A DNA stretch of 64,000 bases from Candidatus Rokuibacteriota bacterium (GCA_003220535.1 QHSU01000063.1:1-64000), one strand, 5' to 3'; counted from the stretch's first letter, positions 1 to 8,105 are shown. Program-made: numbers and translations. Notes: generated from the letters alone by a model not told the origin.

Positions 1-776
1 GTCCCGATCTGGATCCAGTCCTTCCACTCGCGTGACATCGCGCCCATCTGCTCGAGGCCGATCGAGATCCCGGCCACGCGCAGCGCGTTCGCCTCGAGCG
101 CCAGGACGATCGCGGAGACGAACAGCCCGAGCGCCCAGGGCAGCCGGCGCGCAGGCAGCACCGCGGCGATCAGCGCGGCTGCGGCGAGCATGAGCCCGAG
201 CGTCTGAAGTCCTGAGCACATCTCCGCGACCTCGACGCGCACTCTCGAGAGATCGATGAACACGCCGTCCTGTCGGGCCGGCATCCGGATTGTGCGAAGG
301 ATCACAGTTGCCGCCGACGCGGTCGCATGCTGGAGCCTCGTCGTCAGGGCCGCCTCCAGCCCTAGTCCAAGGCCTGACTTCAAGACGCGCGGCAGCCGCG
401 GCAGGATCGCGAGCTCGGGGACGGAGACGATCTGGTTCGTCCATGAGCCCCAATGGCTGCCATCACTCGCCACGCAGCAGCCGTTGTGGCCAAGGTTCGT
501 TGCTGAGTCCCAGTTGATGTAGCGGGCTGTCGCGTTCTTGTTCGTGAGTGTTTGGGGGCCATCCGTAAACGACCACGCCACCACGCCACGGAGCCAGGAG
601 TCAGGGCCACCGACGGGCTTGGGCTGGAACGCGTCAGCCTCAGTAAAGCTGCCGGTGATTCGACTGGCCGAGGTGTACTCCCCCGACACGCCGCGGAACG
701 CGTGGCTGTAGATCACGTCGGCATGAGCCGGAACGACGGCGAGCAGCATGAGCGCGAGGAGAGCCAACGTCCGCAT
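1..776 (-). CDS. PEP-CTERM-like secreted N-terminus fused to exosortase catalytic half (partial)
   Basis: One uninterrupted frame runs from ATG at 776 off the left edge (about 258 codons seen). I checked every codon and found no stop. Residues 1-19 are a clean signal peptide ending AHA. Residues 20-118 look like the soluble part of a PEP-CTERM secreted protein. At residues 119-121 (Val-Pro-Glu, where a PEP-CTERM sorting motif would start) it passes into exosortase sequence. That part carries the conserved Glu-x-x-Cys-Ser-Gly-Leu (Cys187) and Asn-x-x-Arg (Arg233) of the exosortase active site, with transmembrane stretches between them. The usual N-terminal transmembrane helices of exosortases are missing. 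A GGAGGAG ribosome site sits 6 bases before the ATG. It could be a natural fusion, a deletion between neighbouring substrate and sortase genes, or an assembly join. Confidence 0.72.
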   Translation of the reverse strand, partial: MRTLALLALMLLAVVPAHADVIYSHAFRGVSGEYTSASRITGSFTEADAFQPKPVGGPDSWLRGVVAWSFTDGPQTLTNKNATARYINWDSATNLGHNGCCVASDGSHWGSWTNQIVSVPELAILPRLPRVLKSGLGLGLEAALTTRLQHATASAATVILRTIRMPARQDGVFIDLSRVRVEVAEMCSGLQTLGLMLAAAALIAAVLPARRLPWALGLFVSAIVLALEANALRVAGISIGLEQMGAMSREWKDWIQIG

Positions 777-842
777 AGGACTCCTCCAGGTCGTTCCTGT
801 GCGCCAGTAAAGGGTCAATTCTCGAGTAACGTGCCAAAATTA

Positions 843-858
843 AGGAAGATCCGTGCCA
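843..858 (-). promoter_or_regulatory. Possible sigma-54-type promoter upstream of the exosortase fusion
   Basis: On the minus strand TGGCACGGATCTTCCT is close to the -24/-12 consensus TGGCACG-N4-TTGCW: the -24 half is perfect and the -12 half has C for the key G. Transcription would begin about 55 bases before the ATG at 776. PEP-CTERM/exosortase genes are known to be often preceded by sigma-54 boxes, which is why this near-match is listed. The -12 mismatch and overlap with a possible HTH relic keep confidence low. Confidence 0.25.
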
Positions 859-864
859 GCGTGC

Positions 865-969
865 CGGCCGGGCCACTCGCTGCGTTCCCAGGGGCTTACG
901 GCCAGACAGCACAGTGGAGACCGTGAAAGGCGTTACCCTCAGGGATGTCGAAAATGCCCTATCCGTCAC
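865..969 (-). pseudogene. LacI-type helix-turn-helix relic
   Basis: From GTG at 969 (preceded by GAGGGGAAGGGAAC) the translation has V-T-x-R, then V-T-P-x-T-V-S-x-V-L-S-G-R in exactly the spacing of a LacI-family DNA-binding domain (about 13 of 24 HTH positions agree). After about 35 codons the similarity stops and the frame runs on into the neighbouring gene. I read it as a truncated regulator or relic. A chance match in GC-rich DNA is possible. The rest of 777-1096 shows only the candidate promoter and the MarR operator. Confidence 0.33.
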
Positions 970-1065
970 GTTCCCTTCCCCTCGAGCTGCCCACGGAGCC
1001 AGGCGTCGGCGTCGGGCTTGCGCCCGTCCGGGCCGCCCGCGCAAGAGGCGGTCGAGGCATCGCTC

Positions 1066-1086
1066 CTATATCACGGCGTGATATAG
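1066..1086. promoter_or_regulatory. Palindromic operator of the MarR regulator
   Basis: CTATATCACG, one G, then CGTGATATAG: a perfect inverted repeat with 10-bp arms. It ends 10 bases before the MarR-family start codon at 1097 and is unusually AT-rich for this DNA. Its size and position are those of an autoregulatory MarR dimer site, and it probably overlaps the promoter of 1097. No clear ribosome site follows, so the message may be leaderless. Confidence 0.7.
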
Positions 1087-1096
1087 TGTTGGCCCG

Positions 1097-1579
1097 ATGG
1101 CTGCCGGCGCCGGCCCCCGTCGTCGTTCGACCCCTCCGGTGGACTACGAGCTGCTCGCCGAGCTGCACTACCAGGTCCGGCGCTTCCTCCGGGTTCGCGA
1201 AGAGGCCGCGCGAGGGGTTGGACTGGAGCCGCAGCAATACGTGCTCCTCTTGCAGGTGAAAGGCGTCGAGCGCCACCGCGCAGCGACCGTCGGCGTCCTG
1301 GCCGAACGCCTCCAGATCCGTCACCATGGCACCGTCCAGCTCGTCGACCGGCTGGCGGAGCGCGGGATGGTGCGGCGGCGGCGCGCAGAGCTGGATCGAC
1401 GCGGGGTCGTCGTCGAGGTGACGCCACGTGGCGAGGCGATCTTGAAGAAGCTGGCCCTCTACTCGCTGACCGAATTGCGGACGGCGGGGCCGGCGCTGGC
1501 CTCCGCGCTGACCCGCCTCATCGGGCGGACCGAGGCGAGGCGATCGCGAGGGCCGCGGGCGACCGCGCGGAGCCGGTGA
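1097..1579 (+). CDS. MarR-family transcriptional regulator
   Basis: 160 aa, a normal MarR length. The winged helix-turn-helix lies around residues 63-111: a recognition-helix region QIRHHGTVQLVDRLAERGMV is followed by the wing with the family signature D-R-R-G (about 100-103) and V-T-P-R-G. The N- and C-terminal helices would dimerise. MarR proteins usually repress their own gene and a neighbour and release DNA when bound by a small phenolic or lipophilic ligand. The perfect palindrome just upstream is the likely site. The target could be the downstream catabolic genes; the ligand is unknown. Confidence 0.9.
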   Translation: MAAGAGPRRRSTPPVDYELLAELHYQVRRFLRVREEAARGVGLEPQQYVLLLQVKGVERHRAATVGVLAERLQIRHHGTVQLVDRLAERGMVRRRRAELDRRGVVVEVTPRGEAILKKLALYSLTELRTAGPALASALTRLIGRTEARRSRGPRATARSR

Positions 1580-1754
1580 GGCGTCCAACGGTTCCGGGTG
1601 AGCCGTCTATCCCGGTCTGCGAGCGGGGCCGCGACGACGGCTGGGTCGGGCGGCCGGTGGGCGAGCGGGCGCCGATCAGACGACCGGTCGCTGCGAGGCG
1701 AAGAGACGCTCCAATAGCGCCGGCGGCGGGGACCGCCGGGGAGGGCGGGGACGC

Positions 1755-2009
1755 ATGACGCGGGTGATCACCATCGCGGTCGTCGCGGGATTGGTCGGCG
1801 TGCTCGTCGGCTTTCTATGGTGGGGGACGGCCGCACGTCGGATGCAAGAGGATCTCCGGGCCCTGCAGAGCGAGAGGGCTGCGGCGGAGGCCGCCCGCGA
1901 AGAGCTGAAGGGGGTGCAGACCAAGCTCAAGAAGACCGAGGAGGAGCTGCAGAGCGAGCGGGAGCGGCGCTCACGCCTGGAGGCGATCGTGAGCGAGGGC
2001 CGGAAGTAG
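1755..2009 (+). CDS. Small membrane-anchored coiled-coil protein
   Basis: 84 aa. Residues 3-24 form one transmembrane helix, followed by an Ala/Glu/Arg-rich heptad coiled coil (about 28-80) facing the cytoplasm or periplasm. No enzyme motif. It starts at ATG behind a GGGCGGGGAC stretch. The 175 bases between the MarR gene and this one show no convincing gene. Function unknown; the form is that of a scaffolding or lipopolysaccharide-assembly-A-like (LapA) small protein. Confidence 0.6.
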   Translation: MTRVITIAVVAGLVGVLVGFLWWGTAARRMQEDLRALQSERAAAEAAREELKGVQTKLKKTEEELQSERERRSRLEAIVSEGRK

Positions 2010-2026
2010 GCGATCCAGCGGGCCGC

Positions 2027-2055
2027 CGAACGCGTGCGGAGCGCCAGCGTATAAT
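2027..2055 (+). promoter_or_regulatory. Candidate promoter of the transaminase operon
   Basis: A perfect TATAAT at 2050-2055 lies 31 bases before the ATG at 2086. The matching -35 position reads CGAACG, which is poor, so only the -10 is persuasive. A GAGGAG ribosome site sits 8 bases before the start codon. Confidence 0.4.
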
Positions 2056-2085
2056 CCAGGCCAGAACGGGGCGAGGAGACACGAT

Positions 2086-3492
2086 ATGACGGACCCTGAG
2101 GGCGCTGCGCCTTCCCACGTCGACGGCCGCACCGCCGTCGTGCGACAGGACCTCGACAACGTGCTGCATCCGGTCGTCGCACACCGGCAGCTCGAGGCGG
2201 AGCCGCTGGTGATCGTCGAGGGCCGCGGCTCGACGGTCGTCGACGCCGACGGGACCGAGTACCTGGACGCGATGGCCGGCCTCTGGTGCGTGAACATCGG
2301 CTACGGCCGCACCGAGCTGGCCGACGTCGCCGCGGCCCAGATGCGTGCGCTGCCGTACTACCCGCACACGGCGATCAACGAGCCGGCCGCCAAGCTGGCC
2401 CAACGGGTGAACGGCCTGCTGGGCGGCGACAACCACGTCTACTTCGTCGCCTCGGGCTCCGAGGCGAACGAGGCCGGCTTCAAGATCGCCCGGCAGTACA
2501 CCAAGCACGAGAACCCCGGTCAGTATCGTTACAAGACGATCAGCCGCTACCTCGGCTATCACGGCACGACCCTCGCCACGCTCGCTGCCGGCGGGATGGG
2601 CGACCGGAAGATGAAGTTCGAGCCGCTCGGCGGCAACGACTTCGTCCACGTGGCCCCGCCATACTGCTATCGCTGCCCCTTCGGGCTCACCTACCCGTCC
2701 TGCGAGCTGGCGTGCGTGAAGAACATCGAGGCGACGATCCAGGGCGAGGGGCCGGACACGGTGTCGACCGTCCTGGTGGAGCCGATCATGAGCGCGGTCG
2801 GCGTCGCGGTGCCGCCCGACGAGTACCTGCCGGAGGTCGCCGCCCTCGCGAAGAAGTACGGATGCCTCCTGCACGTCGACGAGGTCATCAACGGCTTCGG
2901 CCGGACGGGCAAGATGTTCGCCCATCAGCATTACGGCGTCCGGCCCGACATCGTCGCGATCGCCAAGGGCATCGTGAGTGCGTACCTGCCGATCGCCGCC
3001 ACCGTCGTCCGCAACGACGTGTTCAATTCGTTCGTCGGCGAGCCGTCCGAGAACCGCCAGGTGTTCCAGATCTCGACGTATGGGGGCCACCCCGTCGCCG
3101 CGGCCGTTGCCAACCGCAACATCGAGATCATCCTCGAGGAGCGGCTGGTCGAGCGCTCGGCCGAGAACGGCGCGTACCTGCTCGACGGCCTCCGCACCCT
3201 CCTGAAGCATCCCTGGGTGGGCGACGTGCGCGGCAAGGGGCTCTTCGCGGGCGTCGAGCTCGTCCGCGATCGCCGCACGAAAGAGGCGATGCCGGCCGAC
3301 CGGATCAAGGGCGTCGTCGATTTCGCGCGGCGCAACGGCGTGATCGTCGGCCGCTCCGGCGGCGGTCGCCATCTCGGCAGCACCATCGTGCTGTCACCGC
3401 CGCTCGTGATCACGCGCGCCGAGATCGACCGCGTCGTCGCCGTCCTCGACAAAGCGATCGCCGAGATGGGTGGCCTGCTCGGCGCCAGCTGA
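2086..3492 (+). CDS. Class III omega-aminotransferase (taurine:pyruvate type)
   Basis: 468 aa PLP enzyme of fold type I. Seen: G-S-E-A-N-E around 124-129, the PLP-ring Asp in HVDEV (Asp265) and the Schiff-base lysine in AIAKG (Lys294). A cysteine cluster at 194, 197, 206 and 210 is typical of the taurine-pyruvate / putrescine-type subgroup, as is the YKTISRY...YHG stretch. It should move an amino group from an omega-amine (taurine, diamine or beta-alanine-like) to pyruvate or a similar keto acid in the cytoplasm. It is first of a plus-strand set, with the next start 3 bases after its stop. The exact amine cannot be told from sequence. Confidence 0.88.
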   Translation: MTDPEGAAPSHVDGRTAVVRQDLDNVLHPVVAHRQLEAEPLVIVEGRGSTVVDADGTEYLDAMAGLWCVNIGYGRTELADVAAAQMRALPYYPHTAINEPAAKLAQRVNGLLGGDNHVYFVASGSEANEAGFKIARQYTKHENPGQYRYKTISRYLGYHGTTLATLAAGGMGDRKMKFEPLGGNDFVHVAPPYCYRCPFGLTYPSCELACVKNIEATIQGEGPDTVSTVLVEPIMSAVGVAVPPDEYLPEVAALAKKYGCLLHVDEVINGFGRTGKMFAHQHYGVRPDIVAIAKGIVSAYLPIAATVVRNDVFNSFVGEPSENRQVFQISTYGGHPVAAAVANRNIEIILEERLVERSAENGAYLLDGLRTLLKHPWVGDVRGKGLFAGVELVRDRRTKEAMPADRIKGVVDFARRNGVIVGRSGGGRHLGSTIVLSPPLVITRAEIDRVVAVLDKAIAEMGGLLGAS

Positions 3493-3494
3493 TC

Positions 3495-3848
3495 GTGGCG
3501 CTGCCCCGGTTCGGCCTCAATCGCTTCGATGGCCGCCGGCTACTACGAATACTCCGCAACGTCTTTCCCGATTTCCACCATGCGCCCGACCTGGAAGCGA
3601 GCGGCCGGGTCGTCGACTTCCTGACCGAGGCCGCCGCCGACGTGTTCTGTCTGCGCGGCGGGCCGGCCGAAATCGTCAAGCAGCTGCTCGGGGTGCTCCG
3701 GTCGGCGCCCGCGACGTTCGACTACGTCTGCCTGCATCCGATCCCGAACCCGGCGACACCGGACGACCCCGAGCGAGGCTTCATGGCTCGCGTCGCCCGC
3801 GAGGTGCTGCCGCCCGTGCGCGCCGCCCTCGGCGGCGGCGCCCGATAG
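3495..3848 (+). CDS. Small unknown protein, luciferase-like C-terminal flavour
   Basis: 117 aa from GTG 3 bases after the transaminase stop, so probably translationally coupled. The C-terminal third (F-D-Y-V-x-L-H-P-I-P ... F-x-x-x-V-A-R-E-V-L-P) resembles the last segment of luciferase-like flavin-dependent oxidoreductases, but there is no room for their TIM barrel. It may be a stand-alone small domain or a gene remnant. No catalytic residues recognised. Function unknown. Confidence 0.5.
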   Translation: MALPRFGLNRFDGRRLLRILRNVFPDFHHAPDLEASGRVVDFLTEAAADVFCLRGGPAEIVKQLLGVLRSAPATFDYVCLHPIPNPATPDDPERGFMARVAREVLPPVRAALGGGAR

Positions 3849-3859
3849 GAGCCAAAGCG

Positions 3860-5107
3860 ATGCCGAGTCCTCCTCCCGGCCTCAAGGTGCGGCAGCGGAC
3901 CCCGGTCTCCGCGCGCGCTCATCAGGCGGAGCTCCCGCCGCAGCTCCAGAAGTACGTCGAGACCGGCGAAGCCCTCGTCGCCGAGCCGTTCAGGGGAATC
4001 TCCGCGGACGGAAGCGTGACGTCCGGGCTCTTCTCGATCCAGAAGACCGGTGTCCCTGCCCGGCCGCTCGCTCACGCCGCTCAGGCGTTCCTGGACTCGC
4101 TGAGCGACGGCCAGCGAGCGAGAGCGCTCTTTCCTCTGGAGAGCGACGCGTGGCGACGGTGGAGCAACATCCACCCCTTTCTGATGCGCCACGGCGTCTC
4201 ACTCGACGAGATGAGCGCAGCCCAGCGGGATCGCGCGCTCGCGCTGGTCCGGGAGAGCCTGAGCGCGCAGGGATTCAAGACCGCGCGCGACGTCATGCGG
4301 CTCAACGAGCTCGTCCTGGCGATCACGGGCAGCCAGGCGGAATACGGCGAGTGGCTCTACTGGCTCAGCGTGATGGGGACGCCGTCGGCCGACGGTCCCT
4401 GGGGATGGCAGATCGACGGCCACCACCTCATCGTCAACTGCTTCGTCCTCGGCGACCAGATCGTGATGACCCCGATGTTCATGGGGTCCGAGCCCGTCGC
4501 GGCCGATGAGGGACCTTACACCGGCACGCGGGTCTTCCAGGACGAGGAGCAGCAGGGGTTGGCGCTCATGCGAGCGCTCACGGCCGAGCAGCGCCAGCGC
4601 GCGATCATCGCCGCCGAGCTTCCTGGCGAGGTCTTCACCGCGGCCTTTCGCGACAACCTCGAGATGAAGTACCAGGGCGTCGCCTCACGCGACCTCGCGA
4701 CGGCCCAGCAGCGGATGCTGCTCGAGGTTCTCGAGACCTACGTCGGCCGCATCCGGCCCGGTCACGCCGCGGTGTGGCTCGACGAGGTGAAGCGCCATCT
4801 CGGGGAGACGCACTTCGCGTGGATGGGTGGAACGGACGAGGACGGCGTCTTCTACTACCGGGTCCACAGCCCGGTCATCCTGGTCGAGTTCGACCACCAG
4901 CGCGGGATCGCCTTCGACAACGACGCGCCCTCGCGTCACCACGTCCACACGGTGGTCCGCACGCCGAACGGGAACGACTACGGCCGGGATCTTCTCCGCC
5001 AGCACCACGCGCGGTTCGACCACCCACCCCGGCCACCGTCACTGACGACGGCGGGACAGCCGCGTCGTCGCTGGTTACGCCGCGGCGGCGCCGCTCAGCT
5101 CTTGTAG
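3860..5107 (+). CDS. DUF3500 family protein
   Basis: 415 aa, started at ATG behind AGGAGCC. Recognisable as DUF3500 from the conserved W-G-W-Q-x-D-G-H-H-L core (about 175-190), the M-G-x-E-P ... G-P-Y-x-G-T run, and the C-terminal W-M-G-G ... Y-Y-R-V-H-S-P and D-N ... H-H-V-H-T-V-x-R-x-P stretch. No biochemical role is known for the family. Many His/Asp/Trp residues in the conserved blocks suggest an enzyme or metal site. No signal peptide here. It is the last of the transaminase set, and its end overlaps the convergent aldolase gene by 13 bases. Confidence 0.85.
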   Translation: MPSPPPGLKVRQRTPVSARAHQAELPPQLQKYVETGEALVAEPFRGISADGSVTSGLFSIQKTGVPARPLAHAAQAFLDSLSDGQRARALFPLESDAWRRWSNIHPFLMRHGVSLDEMSAAQRDRALALVRESLSAQGFKTARDVMRLNELVLAITGSQAEYGEWLYWLSVMGTPSADGPWGWQIDGHHLIVNCFVLGDQIVMTPMFMGSEPVAADEGPYTGTRVFQDEEQQGLALMRALTAEQRQRAIIAAELPGEVFTAAFRDNLEMKYQGVASRDLATAQQRMLLEVLETYVGRIRPGHAAVWLDEVKRHLGETHFAWMGGTDEDGVFYYRVHSPVILVEFDHQRGIAFDNDAPSRHHVHTVVRTPNGNDYGRDLLRQHHARFDHPPRPPSLTTAGQPRRRWLRRGGAAQLL

Positions 5108-5871
5108 GAAGGATCGATGCGGTCGAGCCGCCGGAGCAGCCCCGGCCAGATCGTCTCCCCCCGACCGCTGGGTCGCACCGACCCCGGGGCTTGCGCGTAG
5201 GCCGTGTCGAGGACGTCCTTGGGCACCGGGATCAGCTCACCGCCGCCCGCCTGAGCCCGAACCTGGATCGCGCAGGAGGACTCGAGGAAGTACATCGCCA
5301 CGAACGCGTCGGCGACGGTCTCACCCACCGTCAAGAGCCCGTGGTTGCGCAAGATCAGATGCGTGTTGTCGCCGAGGTCCGCCACAAGGCGCGGCTTCTC
5401 GTCGTCGCGCGTCGCCACGCCCTCGAAGTCGTGATAGCCGAGGCTCGGCAGCACGGAGAGGGAGTGCTGCGAGATCGGGAGCAACCCCGCCCGCTGCGTC
5501 GACACGGCGATCCCGTTGACGGTGTGGGTGTGGAGCACGCAGCGCGCGTCGTGGCGTGCGGCGTGGATGGCGCTGTGGATCACGAAGCCCGCGGGATTCA
5601 CGGGGAACGGCGAGTCATCGAGCGTGTTGCCCTTGAGGTCGATCTTGACGAGGCTCGAGGCCGTGATCTCGTCGAAGAATACGCCATACGGATTGATCAG
5701 GAACTGATCCTCGGCTCCCGGCACCCGCATGGTGATGTGCGTGAAGACGAGATCCTCCCAGCCGTAGCGCACCAGCAGCCGGTAGCAGGCGGCCAGATCG
5801 ACGCGCACCGCCCATTCCTCGGGTGAGACCTTGTCGCGGAGCGACGGGATGTCGAGAGCGGTCGGAGTCAT
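5095..5871 (-). CDS. Class II aldolase/adducin family protein
   Basis: 258 aa. Zinc-binding histidines typical of class II aldolases (fuculose/ribulose-phosphate aldolase fold) are visible in V-L-H-T-H (His114, His116) and L-R-N-H-G (His177). An N-terminal D-L-V-F-T-H-I-T-x-R block and G-x-F-x-x-E-I-T-A-S also match. Expected to cleave or decarboxylate a small hydroxy-acid; phosphate-free substrates are common in this subgroup. It lies downstream of the amidohydrolase, separated by a long hairpin repeat that may stop or reduce read-through. Substrate not predictable. Confidence 0.85.
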   Translation of the reverse strand: MTPTALDIPSLRDKVSPEEWAVRVDLAACYRLLVRYGWEDLVFTHITMRVPGAEDQFLINPYGVFFDEITASSLVKIDLKGNTLDDSPFPVNPAGFVIHSAIHAARHDARCVLHTHTVNGIAVSTQRAGLLPISQHSLSVLPSLGYHDFEGVATRDDEKPRLVADLGDNTHLILRNHGLLTVGETVADAFVAMYFLESSCAIQVRAQAGGGELIPVPKDVLDTAYAQAPGSVRPSGRGETIWPGLLRRLDRIDPSYKS

Positions 5872-5912
5872 GAAAAATCCTTTCCCTGGACTGCGCGGCG
5901 GATTTCGAGCTG

Positions 5913-6036
5913 AGGCTGCTCAAAAAGGTCCAGCTGCGAGGCGGCGCCCGAAGGCTGCACGCGAGCCGTACTCGCTGTACGGTGAGCGTGCAGCCGAGGG
6001 CGCCAACGAAGCAGATGGGCCTTTTTCAGCAGCCTC
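5913..6036. repeat. 124-bp imperfect palindromic repeat element
   Basis: The outer arms GAGGCTGCTCAAAAAGG and CCTTTTTCAGCAGCCTC pair almost perfectly. The pairing continues inward (CTGCACGC with GCGTGCAG, TACTCGC near the loop) to form one stem about 60 bp long. It begins 42 bases upstream of the aldolase start and abuts the amidohydrolase stop codon. A single copy is present in this window. It may be a mobile palindromic element or act as a bidirectional terminator or mRNA stabiliser. Confidence 0.75.
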
Positions 6037-7185
6037 CTAGACAAGATGGTAGAGCCTGGCAGCGTTGTCGCGCGTGATCTTCCGAACCACGCGCTCGGGT
6101 AGCCCGCCCAGGTTCTTCTCGAGCGTGCTGTGCGAGTTCGGCCAGATGCAGTCGGGATGCGGATAGTCCGCGCCCCAGATGATGTTGTCCTCGCCGATGA
6201 GCGGAATGATCGGCTCGAGGTACTGGTCCTGCTGGTAGGTGACGTAACCCTGCCGGCGGAAGTAGTCGCTCGGCTTCAAGCTGAAGCCGAGGCTCCGCGC
6301 CCGGTCCTGGTACTCGGTGTCGAGCCGGTCGAAGACGTACGGCAGCCACGTCACCCCCGACTCGCCCAGCACGAAGTTGAAGTCCGGATACTTCTCGCAG
6401 GCCCCGGAGGCGAGCAGCGAGACCAGGACTTCCATCGTGTCGAGCTGGAAGAGCGACGAGCGCACGAGCCGCCACTGGGTCAAGTATTCCTTCTCCATCT
6501 CAGGAGTGTCAGGCGCCCGCAGCGCCTTGAAGCCCGTCGAATGGAACGCGATCGGGAACCGGCACTCGGCGGCCGCCTCCCAGAGCGGATACCAGCCGTG
6601 ATGGTAGAGCGGCGGTGACATGCGCTTGAACGCGAGATCCCCGCCCCGGAGCCCCATCTTCGCGCAGCGACGCACCTCGGCGGCAGCCTCGACGGGGTCG
6701 GTGTTGGGGATGATCGCGAGCGGGAACACGCGCTTGGGATCGGAGCGCGTGGCGAAGTCGGCGGCCCAGTCGTTGTACATCTTGTCCGCCCAGGCGCGGA
6801 CGCCCGCGTCGCCGATCAAGTCGTTGATCATCAGGCAGCCGTAGACGATCTCGGCGTCAATCCCGTCACGGTCCAGGTCCGCCAGCCGGAGCTCGGGGGT
6901 GGTCGGCCGCGGCCGCGCGCCCGGCCAGTAGTCCCATTCGAACCCGAGGTCTTTCATCTCGTCGATGTGGCCGAACATCCCCCGCTGGTACTTGAGGAAG
7001 CCCGGACCCACACCGTTCCACATCCCCTTGTCCTGGGCGTCCACGAACCAGTGGAGGCCGTCCTCCAGCTCCTCCACGCGCGGAACGAGAAGCTTCCATT
7101 TCCCCGGCGCCTGCGACGACCAGAGGTCGGCCGGAAGATAGGTCAGATCGATGTGGTTGTCGCCGGAGATCAGCCGGTATTCCAT
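6037..7185 (-). CDS. Amidohydrolase family 2 protein (decarboxylase-like)
   Basis: 382 aa TIM-barrel metal hydrolase of the ACMSD-like amidohydrolase_2 group. Seen: the N-terminal metal motif D-N-H in I-S-G-D-N-H-I-D, central F-H-S-T-G and V-L-G-E-S-G-V-T-W, and the C-terminal W-G-A-D-Y-P-H-P-D with the metal-binding Asp. I started at ATG 7185, which has GGGGAGAG eight bases upstream. A longer in-frame start lies inside the permease gene. It is 13 bases after the permease gene, so co-transcribed with the transporter. Likely acts on an imported aromatic or cyclic amide/carboxylate. Confidence 0.88.
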   Translation of the reverse strand: MEYRLISGDNHIDLTYLPADLWSSQAPGKWKLLVPRVEELEDGLHWFVDAQDKGMWNGVGPGFLKYQRGMFGHIDEMKDLGFEWDYWPGARPRPTTPELRLADLDRDGIDAEIVYGCLMINDLIGDAGVRAWADKMYNDWAADFATRSDPKRVFPLAIIPNTDPVEAAAEVRRCAKMGLRGGDLAFKRMSPPLYHHGWYPLWEAAAECRFPIAFHSTGFKALRAPDTPEMEKEYLTQWRLVRSSLFQLDTMEVLVSLLASGACEKYPDFNFVLGESGVTWLPYVFDRLDTEYQDRARSLGFSLKPSDYFRRQGYVTYQQDQYLEPIIPLIGEDNIIWGADYPHPDCIWPNSHSTLEKNLGGLPERVVRKITRDNAARLYHLV

Positions 7186-7198
7186 TTGGTCTCTCCCC

Positions 7199-8098
7199 TT
7201 ATCCTTGCCGCCGGAGCTTCGGGTCCCACGCATCCCGCAGGGTATCACCGAAAAGGTTGAAGCCGAGCACCGCCAGGCTGATCGCGAGACCGGGAAAGAT
7301 CGCGAGCCAGGGCGCCTGCTCCATGAACGCCCGGCCCGTGCTCGACAGCATCAACCCCCACGACGGTGTGGGCGGCTGGGTGCCCACGCCGAGGAAGGAG
7401 AGCGTCGCCTCGATCAGGATCGCGTTGCCGAGCCAGATGGAGGCGATGACGAGGATCGGCGCCGTCACGTTCGGCAGGATGTGGGTCGCGATGATGCGCG
7501 GGTGGCGGCAGCCCAGGGCCTGCGCCGCCTCGACGTACCGGTTCTGCTTCGCCGAGAGCACAGCCCCACGCACGATGCGCGAGTTGCCGGGAATGATCAC
7601 GATCGCGATCGCCAGCATCGCGTTCGTCGTGCTCGGCTTCAGCACCGAGACGATCGCCAGCGCGAGCACGAGGCCCGGGATCGCCTGGATCGCGTCCATG
7701 ACGCGCTGGACGATGAGGTCGAGGCGGCCCTCGCAGTAGCCGCAGAGGAGGCCGATGACCATGCCGGCCGCGGTGCCGATGCCGACCGCGAGCAGCCCGA
7801 CCCAGAGTGAGATCCGGCTGCCGTAGATGATCCGGCTCAGCACGTCGCGGCCGATGTCGTCGGTGCCGAACGGGTGGGCCCGGCTCGGAGCGGACAGGCG
7901 GATCTCGGGCTGGGTCGCCAGCGGGTCATAGGGCGCAAGCACGTCGGCGAAGATCGCGGTGAGGACGATCACGACGAGGAGCGCGGCCGAGACCGCGCCC
8001 AGCGGCTTGCGCTTCATCGTGAGCCAGAGCGCCTGCGCCCGGCTGATGGTGGTGCCCGCCGGGTCCTCCAACGTCACGCGGAGGGGGACCGTCGCCAT
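7199..8098 (-). CDS. ABC transporter permease, DppC/OppC type
   Basis: 299 aa inner-membrane protein with an N-terminal OppC_N segment, about six transmembrane helices and the EAA loop for contacting the ATPase (E-A-A-Q-A-L-G-C-R-H-P, around 180-190). It pairs with the DppB-like permease 7 bases upstream and takes substrate from the adjacent binding protein. No ATP-binding subunit is encoded nearby, so a shared DppD/DppF pair from elsewhere must drive it. Confidence 0.93.
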   Translation of the reverse strand: MATVPLRVTLEDPAGTTISRAQALWLTMKRKPLGAVSAALLVVIVLTAIFADVLAPYDPLATQPEIRLSAPSRAHPFGTDDIGRDVLSRIIYGSRISLWVGLLAVGIGTAAGMVIGLLCGYCEGRLDLIVQRVMDAIQAIPGLVLALAIVSVLKPSTTNAMLAIAIVIIPGNSRIVRGAVLSAKQNRYVEAAQALGCRHPRIIATHILPNVTAPILVIASIWLGNAILIEATLSFLGVGTQPPTPSWGLMLSSTGRAFMEQAPWLAIFPGLAISLAVLGFNLFGDTLRDAWDPKLRRQG

Positions 8099-8105
8099 CA
8101 GCGCC

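Noticed and set aside
776..960. Possible c-di-GMP riboswitch in the leader of the exosortase fusion
   Set aside because: A GGGAACGCAG stretch recalls the aptamer, but the GAAA tetraloop and paired stems are not there.
923..1076. Plus-strand frame starting V-K-G-V-T-L-R-D-V, like a LacI N-terminus
   Set aside because: Similarity ends after six residues and the rest is low-complexity; the minus-strand reading of the same DNA fits a LacI HTH much better.
1576..1758. 60-codon frame after the MarR gene
   Set aside because: Arg/Pro/Gly-rich, no ribosome site, no recognisable pattern; typical GC-rich spurious frame.
1927..3372. 481-codon antisense frame under the transaminase, and many similar long antisense frames
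   Set aside because: Composition rich in Arg, Asp, Val and His is that of a shadow frame; the sense strand encodes a clear enzyme.
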